NCBI GenBank assembly: GCA_024226515.1 | Contig: JAAELQ010000200.1 | Location: 1-64,000 of the forward strand | Direction: 5' to 3' | Length of the DNA stretch: 64,000 nucleotides | From: a bacterium | GTDB lineage: Bacteria; Acidobacteriota; Polarisedimenticolia; Polarisedimenticolales; Polarisedimenticolaceae | In this document: positions 16,109 through 23,815 of the stretch, in pieces | Position numbering within the stretch: position 1 is the first letter of the stretch | Layout: each line of letters opens with the position of its first letter | Made by a program: the position numbers and the translations under genes | The notes under the pieces: model-generated | Told to the model about the DNA's origin: nothing | The model's database searches: none | The model's input: only the letters and a program-made list of their open reading frames with translations

Positions 16109-17080
16109 TCAGCGACTGTTGCCCGCGCGTGCCGTCAGACCCTGTTTCCCGTACGGGAACCAGCGGATCAATTCGGTCGCCGTCCGGCGGCGCCGTTTGC
16201 GGGCCAGCATTCTGCGATCCGCCTGTTCGATCACGTCCATCTCGGTCTGGTTGTCGTCGAGGCTCGACGAGCCGTGGCTGATCCCGATCTCGACGGCGAG
16301 GTGCGCCGTGACGATCGGAGTCGCCGCGACCTCGCGGGCCAGGCGCTTCCCGATCCGCCGCGCCGCGCGCAGAGGAGTCTCCGGCAGGACGAGCAGGAAT
16401 TCGTCTCCACCCAGCCTGCCGAGGGCGTCGGTCATGCGCAGCGACTCCGACAGGCGTCGCGCGATTCCGTGGAGCACTTCATCGCCTATGCGGTGGCCGT
16501 GAGTATCGTTGATCTCCTTGAAGCGGTCGACATCGACAAAGAGCACCGAGAGCGGCGTGCCGCGGCGTCGGGCCCGGGCGCGCTCGCGTTTGAGCGTCTC
16601 GAGGATTCCGCGCCGATTGAGCAGGCCGGTCAGCGGGTCGTGGCACGATTGGCGCACTAGATAGTCCACGACCTTTGCGTTGGACAGCGCCGAGGCGGCC
16701 AGTTCCGCCGCGCGACGCATCTCTACGATGGACGGAACGTCGCAGCACCCTTCGGCCCACCAGCCCACGACGACTTCCGCGTCGGCGTCGGTCGAGTTGG
16801 GGTGGGCCACCCATGCAGGACGGCTCTCGACCTCGGTCGCCTCGGCGAGATGGTCGACCGAGAGCCAGGTCTCGGGCCCGCATGCCACGTCCGCCAGCCT
16901 ACGCAGCTCGGCGTGGCCGATGATTCCGGCCACACCCGAGCCGTAGCGTCCCGGCTCGATCCGGTGCAGCACGGCCCAGCTTCCGGGGTGCTGTTCGCGC
17001 AGGGTGGTCACGGCGCGTCGCAGCACCTCGTCCACCTGCGTTCCAGCCATCATCTCGAGTGCGAGCTTGACCAGGTCCAT
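16109..17080 (-). CDS. Diguanylate cyclase with N-terminal GAF-like domain
   Basis: The 323-residue protein has a sensory, GAF-like region (about 1-140) and a GGDEF domain (about 145-305). The active-site motif GGDEF is intact at 224-228, and RMTD at 215-218 forms the inhibitory I-site at the right distance, so it should make cyclic di-GMP with product inhibition. There is no membrane segment. The ATG at 17080 is chosen because GAGGAG lies eight bases upstream; another ATG at 17086 is only two bases from that site. It is convergent with the sigma-54 activator. Cyclic di-GMP could link the nearby pilus and flagellar genes, but that is inference. Confidence 0.92.
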   Translation of the reverse strand: MDLVKLALEMMAGTQVDEVLRRAVTTLREQHPGSWAVLHRIEPGRYGSGVAGIIGHAELRRLADVACGPETWLSVDHLAEATEVESRPAWVAHPNSTDADAEVVVGWWAEGCCDVPSIVEMRRAAELAASALSNAKVVDYLVRQSCHDPLTGLLNRRGILETLKRERARARRRGTPLSVLFVDVDRFKEINDTHGHRIGDEVLHGIARRLSESLRMTDALGRLGGDEFLLVLPETPLRAARRIGKRLAREVAATPIVTAHLAVEIGISHGSSSLDDNQTEMDVIEQADRRMLARKRRRRTATELIRWFPYGKQGLTARAGNSR

Positions 17081-17222
17081 CGTCATCTCTCCTCGTCGAT
17101 TAACGGAATAGCAAGAGGGGTGCCATGGCCGAACCGCGTTCAATGCGCAAAAGTGTCCGGGTTTTCCACGTTCCCGCCCTCAAACGGGCCCACTCCGTCG
17201 GAATCTCGACACTTCTCCCCAG

Positions 17223-17288
17223 AACAGACAAACAAACAATACCCCAAACAACACCAAACACAAACAACACCAAACAACACCCCACCCA
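17223..17288. repeat. A/C-only low-complexity tract with three CAAACAACAC repeats
   Basis: About 66 bases made almost only of A and C on the plus strand. CAAACAACAC occurs at 17245-17254, 17261-17270 and 17271-17280. The other strand is a G/T tract with GGGTGGGGTG. It lies between the diguanylate cyclase start and the RAYT gene. Possible roles are a slippage-prone spacer, a structured leader, or debris of a mobile element. Confidence 0.7.
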
Positions 17289-17367
17289 GGTTGATTGATG
17301 ACCGGCGACCCCGTCGGCCCTGCTAGGATCCCACCAGGTCCCGAGCCGCCCTCGAGGTTCTAGCCCT

Positions 17368-18261
17368 ATGTCTCTCCCCCGTCCTGTCCTGCCTCAGGTG
17401 ACCTATCTGCTGACCCGCCGCTGTCTCGAGCGCCGGTTTTTTCTCAAACCCGGCCCGAAGATCAACCAGATTTTCAAGTTCTGTCTCGGTGTTGCCGCTC
17501 AACGGACAGGTGTTCAGGTCCACGCGTACTGTGCCCTCAGCAACCACTATCACCTCCTGGTCACGGACCGGCACGGTCGGTTGCCCGACTTCATGCACTG
17601 GCTCAACGAGTATGTCGCCAAGTGCGTCAATGCCGAACTCGGCCGGTGGGAGTCCTTCTGGGCCCCCGGCACCTATAGCGCCGTTGCGCTCGAGAACGGT
17701 CCGGACATTCTCGACAAGCTCGTCTACCTGTTCGCCAATCCCGTCGCAGCCGGCCTGGTGTCAAGCAGTCGCGATTGGCCCGGGGCCTCGAGCACGCCGA
17801 CGATGATGCAGGGCGCAGCCGAAGTGATTCTCCGACCAAGAGGGTTCTTCCGCGAAAACGGTCCGGTCCCGCGAAAGGTGAGGCTGGAATTGGTGATGCC
17901 GACCTTGCCGGATGTCGATCTAGGAGTCTTGTCTCACGTGCAACAACGGCTTGCCGAGCGCGAAGACCAGTTGCGACAAGAGGCAAGACGTCGGAACCGA
18001 AGTTTCATGGGGGCAAGGGCGGTGAAGGCGCAATCGCCCCTCTCCCGCCCGCGGACGCGGGAATTGCATCGGCGGCTCAACCCGAGGGTCGGAGCCCGAG
18101 ACAAGTGGCGGAGAATCGAGGCACTACGGCGGCTGAGGACTTTTGTCGATCGCTACCGGGACGCCAGGGCGCGGTTTGCCGAGGGAGACCGGACGGTCGT
18201 GTTCCCGCTCGGGACATGGGCGATGCGGATTCGAGTCGGCGTTCTCTGCGCTGGACCCTGA
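17368..18261 (+). CDS. REP-associated tyrosine transposase (RAYT, Y1 HUH family)
   Basis: The 297-residue protein belongs to the IS200-like Y1 transposases that are usually single-copy and tied to REP palindromes. The HUH motif is HYH at 60-62 in SNHYHLLV, and the likely catalytic Tyr follows in LNEYVAKCVN. KLVYLFANPVAAGLV is typical of RAYT proteins. The C-terminal part is basic (RRRNRSFMG, RRLNPR) and may bind DNA. I found no clear REP palindromes or terminal repeats around it, so it may be a domesticated or immobile copy. There is no strong ribosome binding site. Confidence 0.85.
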   Translation: MSLPRPVLPQVTYLLTRRCLERRFFLKPGPKINQIFKFCLGVAAQRTGVQVHAYCALSNHYHLLVTDRHGRLPDFMHWLNEYVAKCVNAELGRWESFWAPGTYSAVALENGPDILDKLVYLFANPVAAGLVSSSRDWPGASSTPTMMQGAAEVILRPRGFFRENGPVPRKVRLELVMPTLPDVDLGVLSHVQQRLAEREDQLRQEARRRNRSFMGARAVKAQSPLSRPRTRELHRRLNPRVGARDKWRRIEALRRLRTFVDRYRDARARFAEGDRTVVFPLGTWAMRIRVGVLCAGP

Positions 18262-18481
18262 CCAAGAAGCTACGTCTTGGCGCTTTGAGCAGACTCCGGT
18301 GGATCGACACAGAGCATTCGATCAGTGGAGCAGTGCGCGCGGGCACTGCGGTGAGTGCAGTTCCGGGCGTGGCGCAGAACGAGAAGTGAGCGCGCTCGTT
18401 TCGATTGGGCTGAATCGGCGAAATGAAATGGAGGCCTGACGCTGTGGCTGGGCCATCGACTCGAATCAACGTGGGTCGGGT

Positions 18482-19357
18482 TTAGTAGAGGAGTTCGACC
18501 CAGCGGGCTCCCGCCATCAGCTCGGCTTTGCGGCGCTTCCATTTCTCCTTCGAGCCGGCGAGGTCGGAGAAGACCCGGTCGAGCTCGTCTCGCATCTTCT
18601 CGATGCCCGCGACGAAGACGTGAGTCTTGGGGTCGCCCAGCATCTCCCACAGCTCGGCGCCGCGCTCGGAGAGCGCCATGTCCCAGGCGATCGGGTCGGC
18701 CCAGTTGGGTCGCGGGCTGAGCGCGCGGAAGGCCTCGAAGGTCTCCTCGTCGTAGTACTGGGCGAAGTCGTCGCGCTCGTCGTTCATGTACAGCAGCTCG
18801 AGTCCGCTGCGCGCGCCATAGAACAACGTCACGCGACCCTTCCAGTCGCCGACGTCGTGATAGAGATGCTTGACGAAGGCGCGGAACGGCGCGATGCCGG
18901 TGCCGGTGCCGATCAGGATCAGGTTGGCGTCGCGATCCTCCGGAACCTCGAACGGCAGTCCGTAGGGTCCGGTCGTGATCAGCGAGTCCCCGGCGTTCAG
19001 GTCGCAGAGGAAATTCGAGGCGATACCGTTGTAGACCTCACCACTGTAGTTATCGATGTACGAGCAGCGTCGCACGCAGATCGTGATCCGCGGCCGCCCG
19101 GCGTCGTTGGTCTGCGGCAAATCGGCCACGCTGTACAGGCGGAAGTGGTGCTCGTGGCCGAACTCGGGCGAACCCGGGGCCAACACGCCGATACTCTGTC
19201 CGGCACTGTAGGAGAAGCTCGGGCGATCGACGTCGATCACAAGCTCGCGCACCTCGGGCTCGACGCCCTTGGCGGTGATGCACTCGGTGGTTACGACGGT
19301 GGCCTCGAATCGCGGTTCGGTCTCGTAGTCTTCGAGGCGCTTGACGGCGACGCTCAT
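18482..19357 (-). CDS. Ferredoxin-NADP reductase-like flavoenzyme
   Basis: The 291-residue protein has an FAD-binding beta-barrel with FRLYSVADLP (the RxYS flavin motif) and an NAD(P)-binding domain with LILIGTGTGIAPFRAFVKHL. It ends GARWVELLY, with the terminal aromatic residue of plant-type ferredoxin-NADP reductases, which favours NADP(H). It should move electrons between ferredoxin and NADP. It is the last gene of the Rnf locus and its ATG overlaps the small Cys-rich gene as ATGA, with AAGGAGGAGA upstream. In this context it would let pyruvate-derived reduced ferredoxin also make NADPH. A reductase component of an oxygenase is a less likely alternative. Confidence 0.8.
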   Translation of the reverse strand: MSVAVKRLEDYETEPRFEATVVTTECITAKGVEPEVRELVIDVDRPSFSYSAGQSIGVLAPGSPEFGHEHHFRLYSVADLPQTNDAGRPRITICVRRCSYIDNYSGEVYNGIASNFLCDLNAGDSLITTGPYGLPFEVPEDRDANLILIGTGTGIAPFRAFVKHLYHDVGDWKGRVTLFYGARSGLELLYMNDERDDFAQYYDEETFEAFRALSPRPNWADPIAWDMALSERGAELWEMLGDPKTHVFVAGIEKMRDELDRVFSDLAGSKEKWKRRKAELMAGARWVELLY

Positions 19358-19569
19358 GGTGTCTCCTCCTTCGAACGATTCTCACACTCGGCACTGCTCG
19401 TGCAACGGTTTCCGCGACAGCCGTAACATCCGGGGCGCCCGGCCAGTACGTCCGGATCGGACGAGACCTCCGGGAACGTCCGGCGCCACCCGTTCTGCAC
19501 GGCGACCCACGCCAGCGCGACGGCGACGACGGCCGGCAATCCGATCAGATAGGGCATCAACAGCTTCAT
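19354..19569 (-). CDS. Small membrane protein with Cys-rich tail, NqrM-like
   Basis: The 71-residue protein has one N-terminal membrane helix (about residues 4-24) and a short soluble tail with four Cys in GCYGCRGNRCTSSAEC. This layout recalls NqrM, a small one-helix protein with a Cys motif that is needed to build the iron site between NqrD and NqrE. RnfE and RnfA are homologues of that pair. The gene overlaps rnfA and the reductase gene as ATGA on both sides, so it is made with the complex. I infer a role in iron delivery to RnfA/RnfE. The sequence match to NqrM is loose, and the tail could instead hold its own cluster. Confidence 0.65.
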   Translation of the reverse strand: MKLLMPYLIGLPAVVAVALAWVAVQNGWRRTFPEVSSDPDVLAGRPGCYGCRGNRCTSSAECENRSKEETP

Positions 19570-20147
19570 GCGCCCAGCCCCGCGAAGCCCATGAAAGCGA
19601 TCGACAGTAGCCCGGCCAGCATCAGCGTCAGCGCGGCGCCGCGCACGACGTCGGGAACCGCGGCCAACTCGAGCCGCTCGCGCAGGCCCGCCATCAGCAC
19701 CAGCGCCAGCGTGAACCCGGCGCCGGCGCCCAGCGCGTAAACCAGGCACTGCACGAAGCCGTAGCCCTTGTTGGTCTGGAACAACGCCAGTCCGAGGATC
19801 GCGCAGTTGGTCGTGATCAACGGCAGGAAGATCCCCAACGCGCGGAACAGCGCGGGACTGAAGCGCTTGACGAACATCTCGACCAGTTGCACGGTCGAGG
19901 CGATGACGGCGATGAAAGAGATCAGCTTCAGGTACGGCGCATCGATGAACGTCAACAGGTGGTGGATGCCGAACGCGCAGGTCGAACTGACCAGCATGAC
20001 GAACATCACGGCGCCGCCCATGCGTCCCGCCGTGGCGATCTTCCCCGACACGCCCAGGAAGGGACAGATGCCCAGGAAGTACGCCAGCACGAAGTTGTTG
20101 ATCAAGCAGGCGTTGACGAAGATCGACCACAGGGGATCGCCGTTCAT
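19566..20147 (-). CDS. rnfA: Rnf complex membrane subunit RnfA
   Basis: RnfA is an integral membrane subunit that pairs with RnfE to hold an iron centre in the middle of the membrane. The 193-residue protein has about six helices and the family motifs NNFVLAYFLGICPFLGVS and LITTNCAILGLAL, which hold the conserved Cys of each half. It overlaps rnfE upstream and the small Cys-rich gene downstream, both as ATGA. Confidence 0.93.
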   Translation of the reverse strand: MNGDPLWSIFVNACLINNFVLAYFLGICPFLGVSGKIATAGRMGGAVMFVMLVSSTCAFGIHHLLTFIDAPYLKLISFIAVIASTVQLVEMFVKRFSPALFRALGIFLPLITTNCAILGLALFQTNKGYGFVQCLVYALGAGAGFTLALVLMAGLRERLELAAVPDVVRGAALTLMLAGLLSIAFMGFAGLGA

Positions 20148-20767
20148 GTCGTGGCCTCCTCGTTGCGCTTCAGCTTGTTGAACAGCAGCAGCCAGCCGGC
20201 CAGCGTGAAGAACCCGCCCGAGGGGAGGATCATCACGACCCACGGCTGAAACGCGTCGTGGAACAGCGACACGCCGAACAGCGATCCCGAGCCGAGGATC
20301 TCGCGCACGGATCCGAGGCACAGCAGCGCCAGCGTGAAGCCGATGCCCATCCCGAGGCCGTCGAGGATCGAACGGCCGACGGTGTTCTTCGACGCGAACG
20401 CCTCCGCGCGGCCCAGGATCAGGCAGTTGACCACGATCAGCGAGATGAACGCGCCGAGCGCCTTGTGCAGTTCGAGGCTGACGGCCTGGATCAGATAGTC
20501 GACGACCGTGACAAAGGTGGCGATGACGAGGATGTAGGTTGCGATGCGCACCTGTTTGGGGATGAAGCGCCGCAGCGTCGAGATCACGGTGTTCGAAAGC
20601 ACCAGCACGAACAGCGTGGCCAGTCCCATCGCCAGCGCGTTGCGCGCCGTGTTCGACACCGCCAGCACGGGGCACATACCCAGCACCTGGACGAAGACCG
20701 GATTGTCCTTCCACAGTCCCTTGACGAACTCGTCCGTGCCGCTGCGTTCCTGCCGCCTGGCGCTCAC
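20144..20767 (-). CDS. rnfE: Rnf complex membrane subunit RnfE
   Basis: The 207-residue membrane protein has the RnfE signatures LWKDNPVFVQVLGMCPVLAVSN and VVNCLILGRAEAFA, again with one conserved Cys per half, inverted relative to RnfA. It sits between rnfG and rnfA with ATGA overlaps on both sides. The family includes NqrD of the sodium-pumping NADH:quinone reductase. Confidence 0.94.
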   Translation of the reverse strand: MSARRQERSGTDEFVKGLWKDNPVFVQVLGMCPVLAVSNTARNALAMGLATLFVLVLSNTVISTLRRFIPKQVRIATYILVIATFVTVVDYLIQAVSLELHKALGAFISLIVVNCLILGRAEAFASKNTVGRSILDGLGMGIGFTLALLCLGSVREILGSGSLFGVSLFHDAFQPWVVMILPSGGFFTLAGWLLLFNKLKRNEEATT

Positions 20768-21441
20768 TGCGTCTCTCCCTCCCCTCGGCGGAACGCGTTG
20801 GCGTCGCGCCGGATCCGCGGGATCCAGAACTCCGTGCTCTCGCGCAACAGGTCACCGATGGCGACCGAGGAGATCGTCGCCCCGGTGATGCCGTCGACCT
20901 GCCACGGCTGTTGCTTCTTTCCCTGCTTGACCGTCACGATCGGATTCGCAATCGCGGACCCGTCCGCGGTCAGCGCGACGTCGAGCCGTTCGAAGTTGGC
21001 AGTGAATGCCGCGTCGGTCTCGATCTTGTCGCCGAGTCCGGGCGTCTCCTTGCTCTCCAGCACGCGCAGCCCGACGATCGCCCGGCGTTCGATCGAGTAG
21101 CCGTACAGCACGCGAATGAAATCCTGATAGCCCATGCCGGCGGCCTCGACCGCCAGCCCGACCAGACGGTCCGCCTCGTCGTAGCCCGCGTGCACGCGCC
21201 GCCCGGTCGCACCCTCGGTCGCCGGCTCGAACGAGTCGTCCGTCATCACGAACGTCGCGCTCGACGTCGCGTCGGGCAGCACCTGGAAGATCGCGCGTTG
21301 CAGGGCCTCGGCCTTGTTGCGCTCGATCGCCGGCCGCGTGATCTGGAACACGGACACGATGAAAACGCCGCACAGCAATCCCACACCGACCATCGCGCGG
21401 TACATCGGCCACGTGCGCGGCGCGGCGACGACGTCGTGCAT
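20764..21441 (-). CDS. rnfG: Rnf complex subunit RnfG, covalent FMN protein
   Basis: The 225-residue protein has one N-terminal membrane helix (about 15-34) and an exported FMN-binding domain. The flavinylation motif DGITGATISS near residues 183-192 provides the Thr to which ApbE attaches FMN by a phosphoester bond, and apbE is in the same locus. ETPGLGDKIE is also typical of RnfG/NqrC. Its ATG overlaps the rnfD stop by one base (TGATG) and its own stop overlaps rnfE. Confidence 0.93.
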   Translation of the reverse strand: MHDVVAAPRTWPMYRAMVGVGLLCGVFIVSVFQITRPAIERNKAEALQRAIFQVLPDATSSATFVMTDDSFEPATEGATGRRVHAGYDEADRLVGLAVEAAGMGYQDFIRVLYGYSIERRAIVGLRVLESKETPGLGDKIETDAAFTANFERLDVALTADGSAIANPIVTVKQGKKQQPWQVDGITGATISSVAIGDLLRESTEFWIPRIRRDANAFRRGEGETQ

Positions 21442-22469
21442 CACGCCCTCCCGCCCACCGCGGCCGTGCCGTACACCTTCGGCCGGATCCAGCGGTCGAT
21501 GTGCGGCGTCGCGGCGTTGCCCAGCAGGATGGCGTACATCACGCCCTCGGGCATCCCGCCCCAGGTGCGAATGACGACGACCAGCAGGCCGATCAGCACG
21601 CCGTAGACCACGCATCCCCGGCCGGTCATCGGCGAGCCGACCATGTCGGTCGCCATGAACATGGCGCCCAGCATCAACCCGCCGGCGAACAGCATGAACT
21701 GCGGCGAGGCGTAGCGTTCCGGATTGGCGAGGTGCAGCAGTCCGCTCGCCAGCGCGACGGTGCCGAGAATCGCGACCGGCGTGCGCCAGCTCATCATGTT
21801 GCGCGCGATCAGGTATAACCCGCCGAGCAGGATCAACGCGGCCGAAGTCTCGCCGGTCGAGCCGCTGACGAAGCCCAACGCCAGATCGCCCGTCTCGGCC
21901 GCGATGCGGTCGAACTTCCACGCCGACAGCGGCGTGGCGCCCGTGACGCCGTCGTACAGCGGCGTGCTGAACGGCAGCGCGAGTGTCGACGAGGGGAGCG
22001 ACGCGAAGCGTCCCGACGTCATTCCGGGGATCCACGTCGTCATCGCGGCGGGGAAGGCGGCCTGCAGAAACGCGCGCCCGACCAGCGCCGGGTTGAACGG
22101 GTTGCAGCCGATCCCGCCGAACAGCGCCTTGCCGATGCCGACCGCGAACACACCTCCGACGACGGTCATCCACAGCGGCAGGTTCGGCGGCAGGGTCAGG
22201 CCGTACAGCATCCCCGTGATGACGACCGACCAGTCGCCGACGGTCGACCCGCGGCCGCCCGCGCGGCTCAGCAGGTGCTCGGTCAGCACGCAGGACGCGG
22301 TCGCGACGGACAGCGTCAGCAGTCCGGCCAGCCCGAAGACCCAGATCGCGAACGCCGCCGTCGGCAGCAGCGCCAGCACGACGTTGAACATGATCGAGTC
22401 CACGCTGTGCCCGCTGAGGATGTGCGGCGACGTGCGGATCTCGAGCGTCCGTTCTTGCTGCAGCGTCAT
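21441..22469 (-). CDS. rnfD: Rnf complex membrane subunit RnfD, covalent FMN protein
   Basis: The 342-residue protein is a multi-helix membrane subunit homologous to NqrB. It has the LEIRTSPHI start, the GKALFGGIGCNPFNPALVGRAF block and a flavinylation motif GSTGETSA, whose Thr carries FMN. The ATG at 22469 starts just before the family's normal N-terminus; a further upstream start would run into rnfC. It overlaps rnfC by four bases and rnfG by one. Confidence 0.93.
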   Translation of the reverse strand: MTLQQERTLEIRTSPHILSGHSVDSIMFNVVLALLPTAAFAIWVFGLAGLLTLSVATASCVLTEHLLSRAGGRGSTVGDWSVVITGMLYGLTLPPNLPLWMTVVGGVFAVGIGKALFGGIGCNPFNPALVGRAFLQAAFPAAMTTWIPGMTSGRFASLPSSTLALPFSTPLYDGVTGATPLSAWKFDRIAAETGDLALGFVSGSTGETSAALILLGGLYLIARNMMSWRTPVAILGTVALASGLLHLANPERYASPQFMLFAGGLMLGAMFMATDMVGSPMTGRGCVVYGVLIGLLVVVIRTWGGMPEGVMYAILLGNAATPHIDRWIRPKVYGTAAVGGRA

Positions 22470-23815
22470 GCCGATTTCGCCTTCCGCACCGAGGCCTTCG
22501 CCACACGGAACTTCTGCACCAGCGGGATGTGCGAGGGACAGACGAACGAGCACGACCCGCACTCGAAGCAGTCCATCAGGTTGTAGTCCTCGGCCATCCG
22601 CGCGTACTCGTCGTTGGCGGCCAGCATGCCCAGCGTCGACGGGTCGAGGAAGATCGGGCAGGCATCCACGCAGTAGGCGCAGCGGATACAGGGATAGACG
22701 TGTCGATGCGTGCGCCGACCCTCGCGATCGGTGAACGCCGTCACGCCCGACGTTCCCTTGGTGATCGAGACGTCGAGATTCGACGCGGCCGCGCCCATCA
22801 TCGGCCCGCCGAGGAAGACGCGATCGATGTCCTCGGCCACGCCGACCTCACGCAGCAGGAAGCGCAGCGGCGTGCCGATCGGGATGCGGTAGTTGCCCTT
22901 GTGCTTCACGGCGGGGCCGGTGATCGTGATCACGCGTTCCTGGATTCCGGCGCCGCGCGGCAACAGCCGACCGATCTCGGCCGTCGTGGCGACGTTGACG
23001 CACAGCACGTGGACGTCCAGCGGCAGCCCGCCCGACGGGACCTCGCGGCCGAGCAGCGCAGAGATCAACATCTTCTCGGCGCCTTGAGGGTACTTGACGG
23101 TCAGCATCTCGACCGTCGCCGGCAGGTCGGCCGGCATCCCCGCGCGCAGGTGCTCGACCGCGTCGGCCTTGTTGGCCTCGACGCCGACGATCGCGCGCTG
23201 CGCTCCCGTGACCTTCAGCAGGTAGCGGATGCCGGAGAAGATGTCCTCGCGCTGCTCGAGCATCACGCGGTGGTCGGTCGTCAGGAACGGCTCGCACTCG
23301 ACGCCGTTGATGATCAGCGTGTCGATCGACTTGCCTTCCGGGATCTTCAGCTTGACGTGCGTCGGAAACGCTGCGCCGCCCAGACCCACGATCCCCGCGT
23401 CCTGGATCGCCTCCACGATCTCGTTGCGAGTCGCGGTCTCGAGCGGGCACGGCGTGCCGCCCTGGATCTCCTGCGTCGAGCCGGGAAACGGCTCGAGGAA
23501 CACGCCCGGCACCATGCGGCCACCGATGCTCGGCGTCAGCCCGATGCGGCGCACGATGCCCGAGGCCGGTGCGTGCATCGAGACCGACATGAAGCCGTCG
23601 GCCCGCGCGATGCGCTGCCCGCGCCGGACTTCCTGTCCCTCGCGCACCTCGGCGATGGACGGTTTGCCGAGGTGCTGGACCAGCGGAACGATCAACACCG
23701 GGGCGAACGGAAACTGCCGGATGGCCAGTCCGCTCGTCTCGTCCTTCGATTCCGGCGGGTGCACCCCGTGCCGAAACGTCTTGAGTCCCAGCAGGCTAAT
23801 TGAACTTCTCCCCAC
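22466..23815 (-). CDS. rnfC: Rnf complex subunit RnfC, NADH-binding iron-sulfur protein
   Basis: RnfC is the cytoplasmic subunit that exchanges electrons with NAD. The 449-residue protein has the FRHGVHPPESK start, a flavin/NADH-binding region with GGAAFPTHVKL, and two [4Fe-4S] motifs near the C-terminus, CIRCAYCVDACP and CFECGSCSFVCP. Its length suits the short form found in many anaerobes. The start is uncertain: the GTG at 23815 overlaps the end of the por gene by 20 bases and has no clear ribosome binding site of its own, so it probably depends on coupled translation. Confidence 0.93.
   Translation of the reverse strand: MGRSSISLLGLKTFRHGVHPPESKDETSGLAIRQFPFAPVLIVPLVQHLGKPSIAEVREGQEVRRGQRIARADGFMSVSMHAPASGIVRRIGLTPSIGGRMVPGVFLEPFPGSTQEIQGGTPCPLETATRNEIVEAIQDAGIVGLGGAAFPTHVKLKIPEGKSIDTLIINGVECEPFLTTDHRVMLEQREDIFSGIRYLLKVTGAQRAIVGVEANKADAVEHLRAGMPADLPATVEMLTVKYPQGAEKMLISALLGREVPSGGLPLDVHVLCVNVATTAEIGRLLPRGAGIQERVITITGPAVKHKGNYRIPIGTPLRFLLREVGVAEDIDRVFLGGPMMGAAASNLDVSITKGTSGVTAFTDREGRRTHRHVYPCIRCAYCVDACPIFLDPSTLGMLAANDEYARMAEDYNLMDCFECGSCSFVCPSHIPLVQKFRVAKASVRKAKSA

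Noticed and set aside
17223..17288. Short direct repeats as a CRISPR remnant
   Set aside because: The repeats are ten bases of simple A/C sequence without regular spacers, and no cas genes are present.
18262..18481. Search for REP palindromes or inverted ends flanking the RAYT gene
   Set aside because: No matching inverted repeats were found by eye on both sides, so no element boundaries are claimed.
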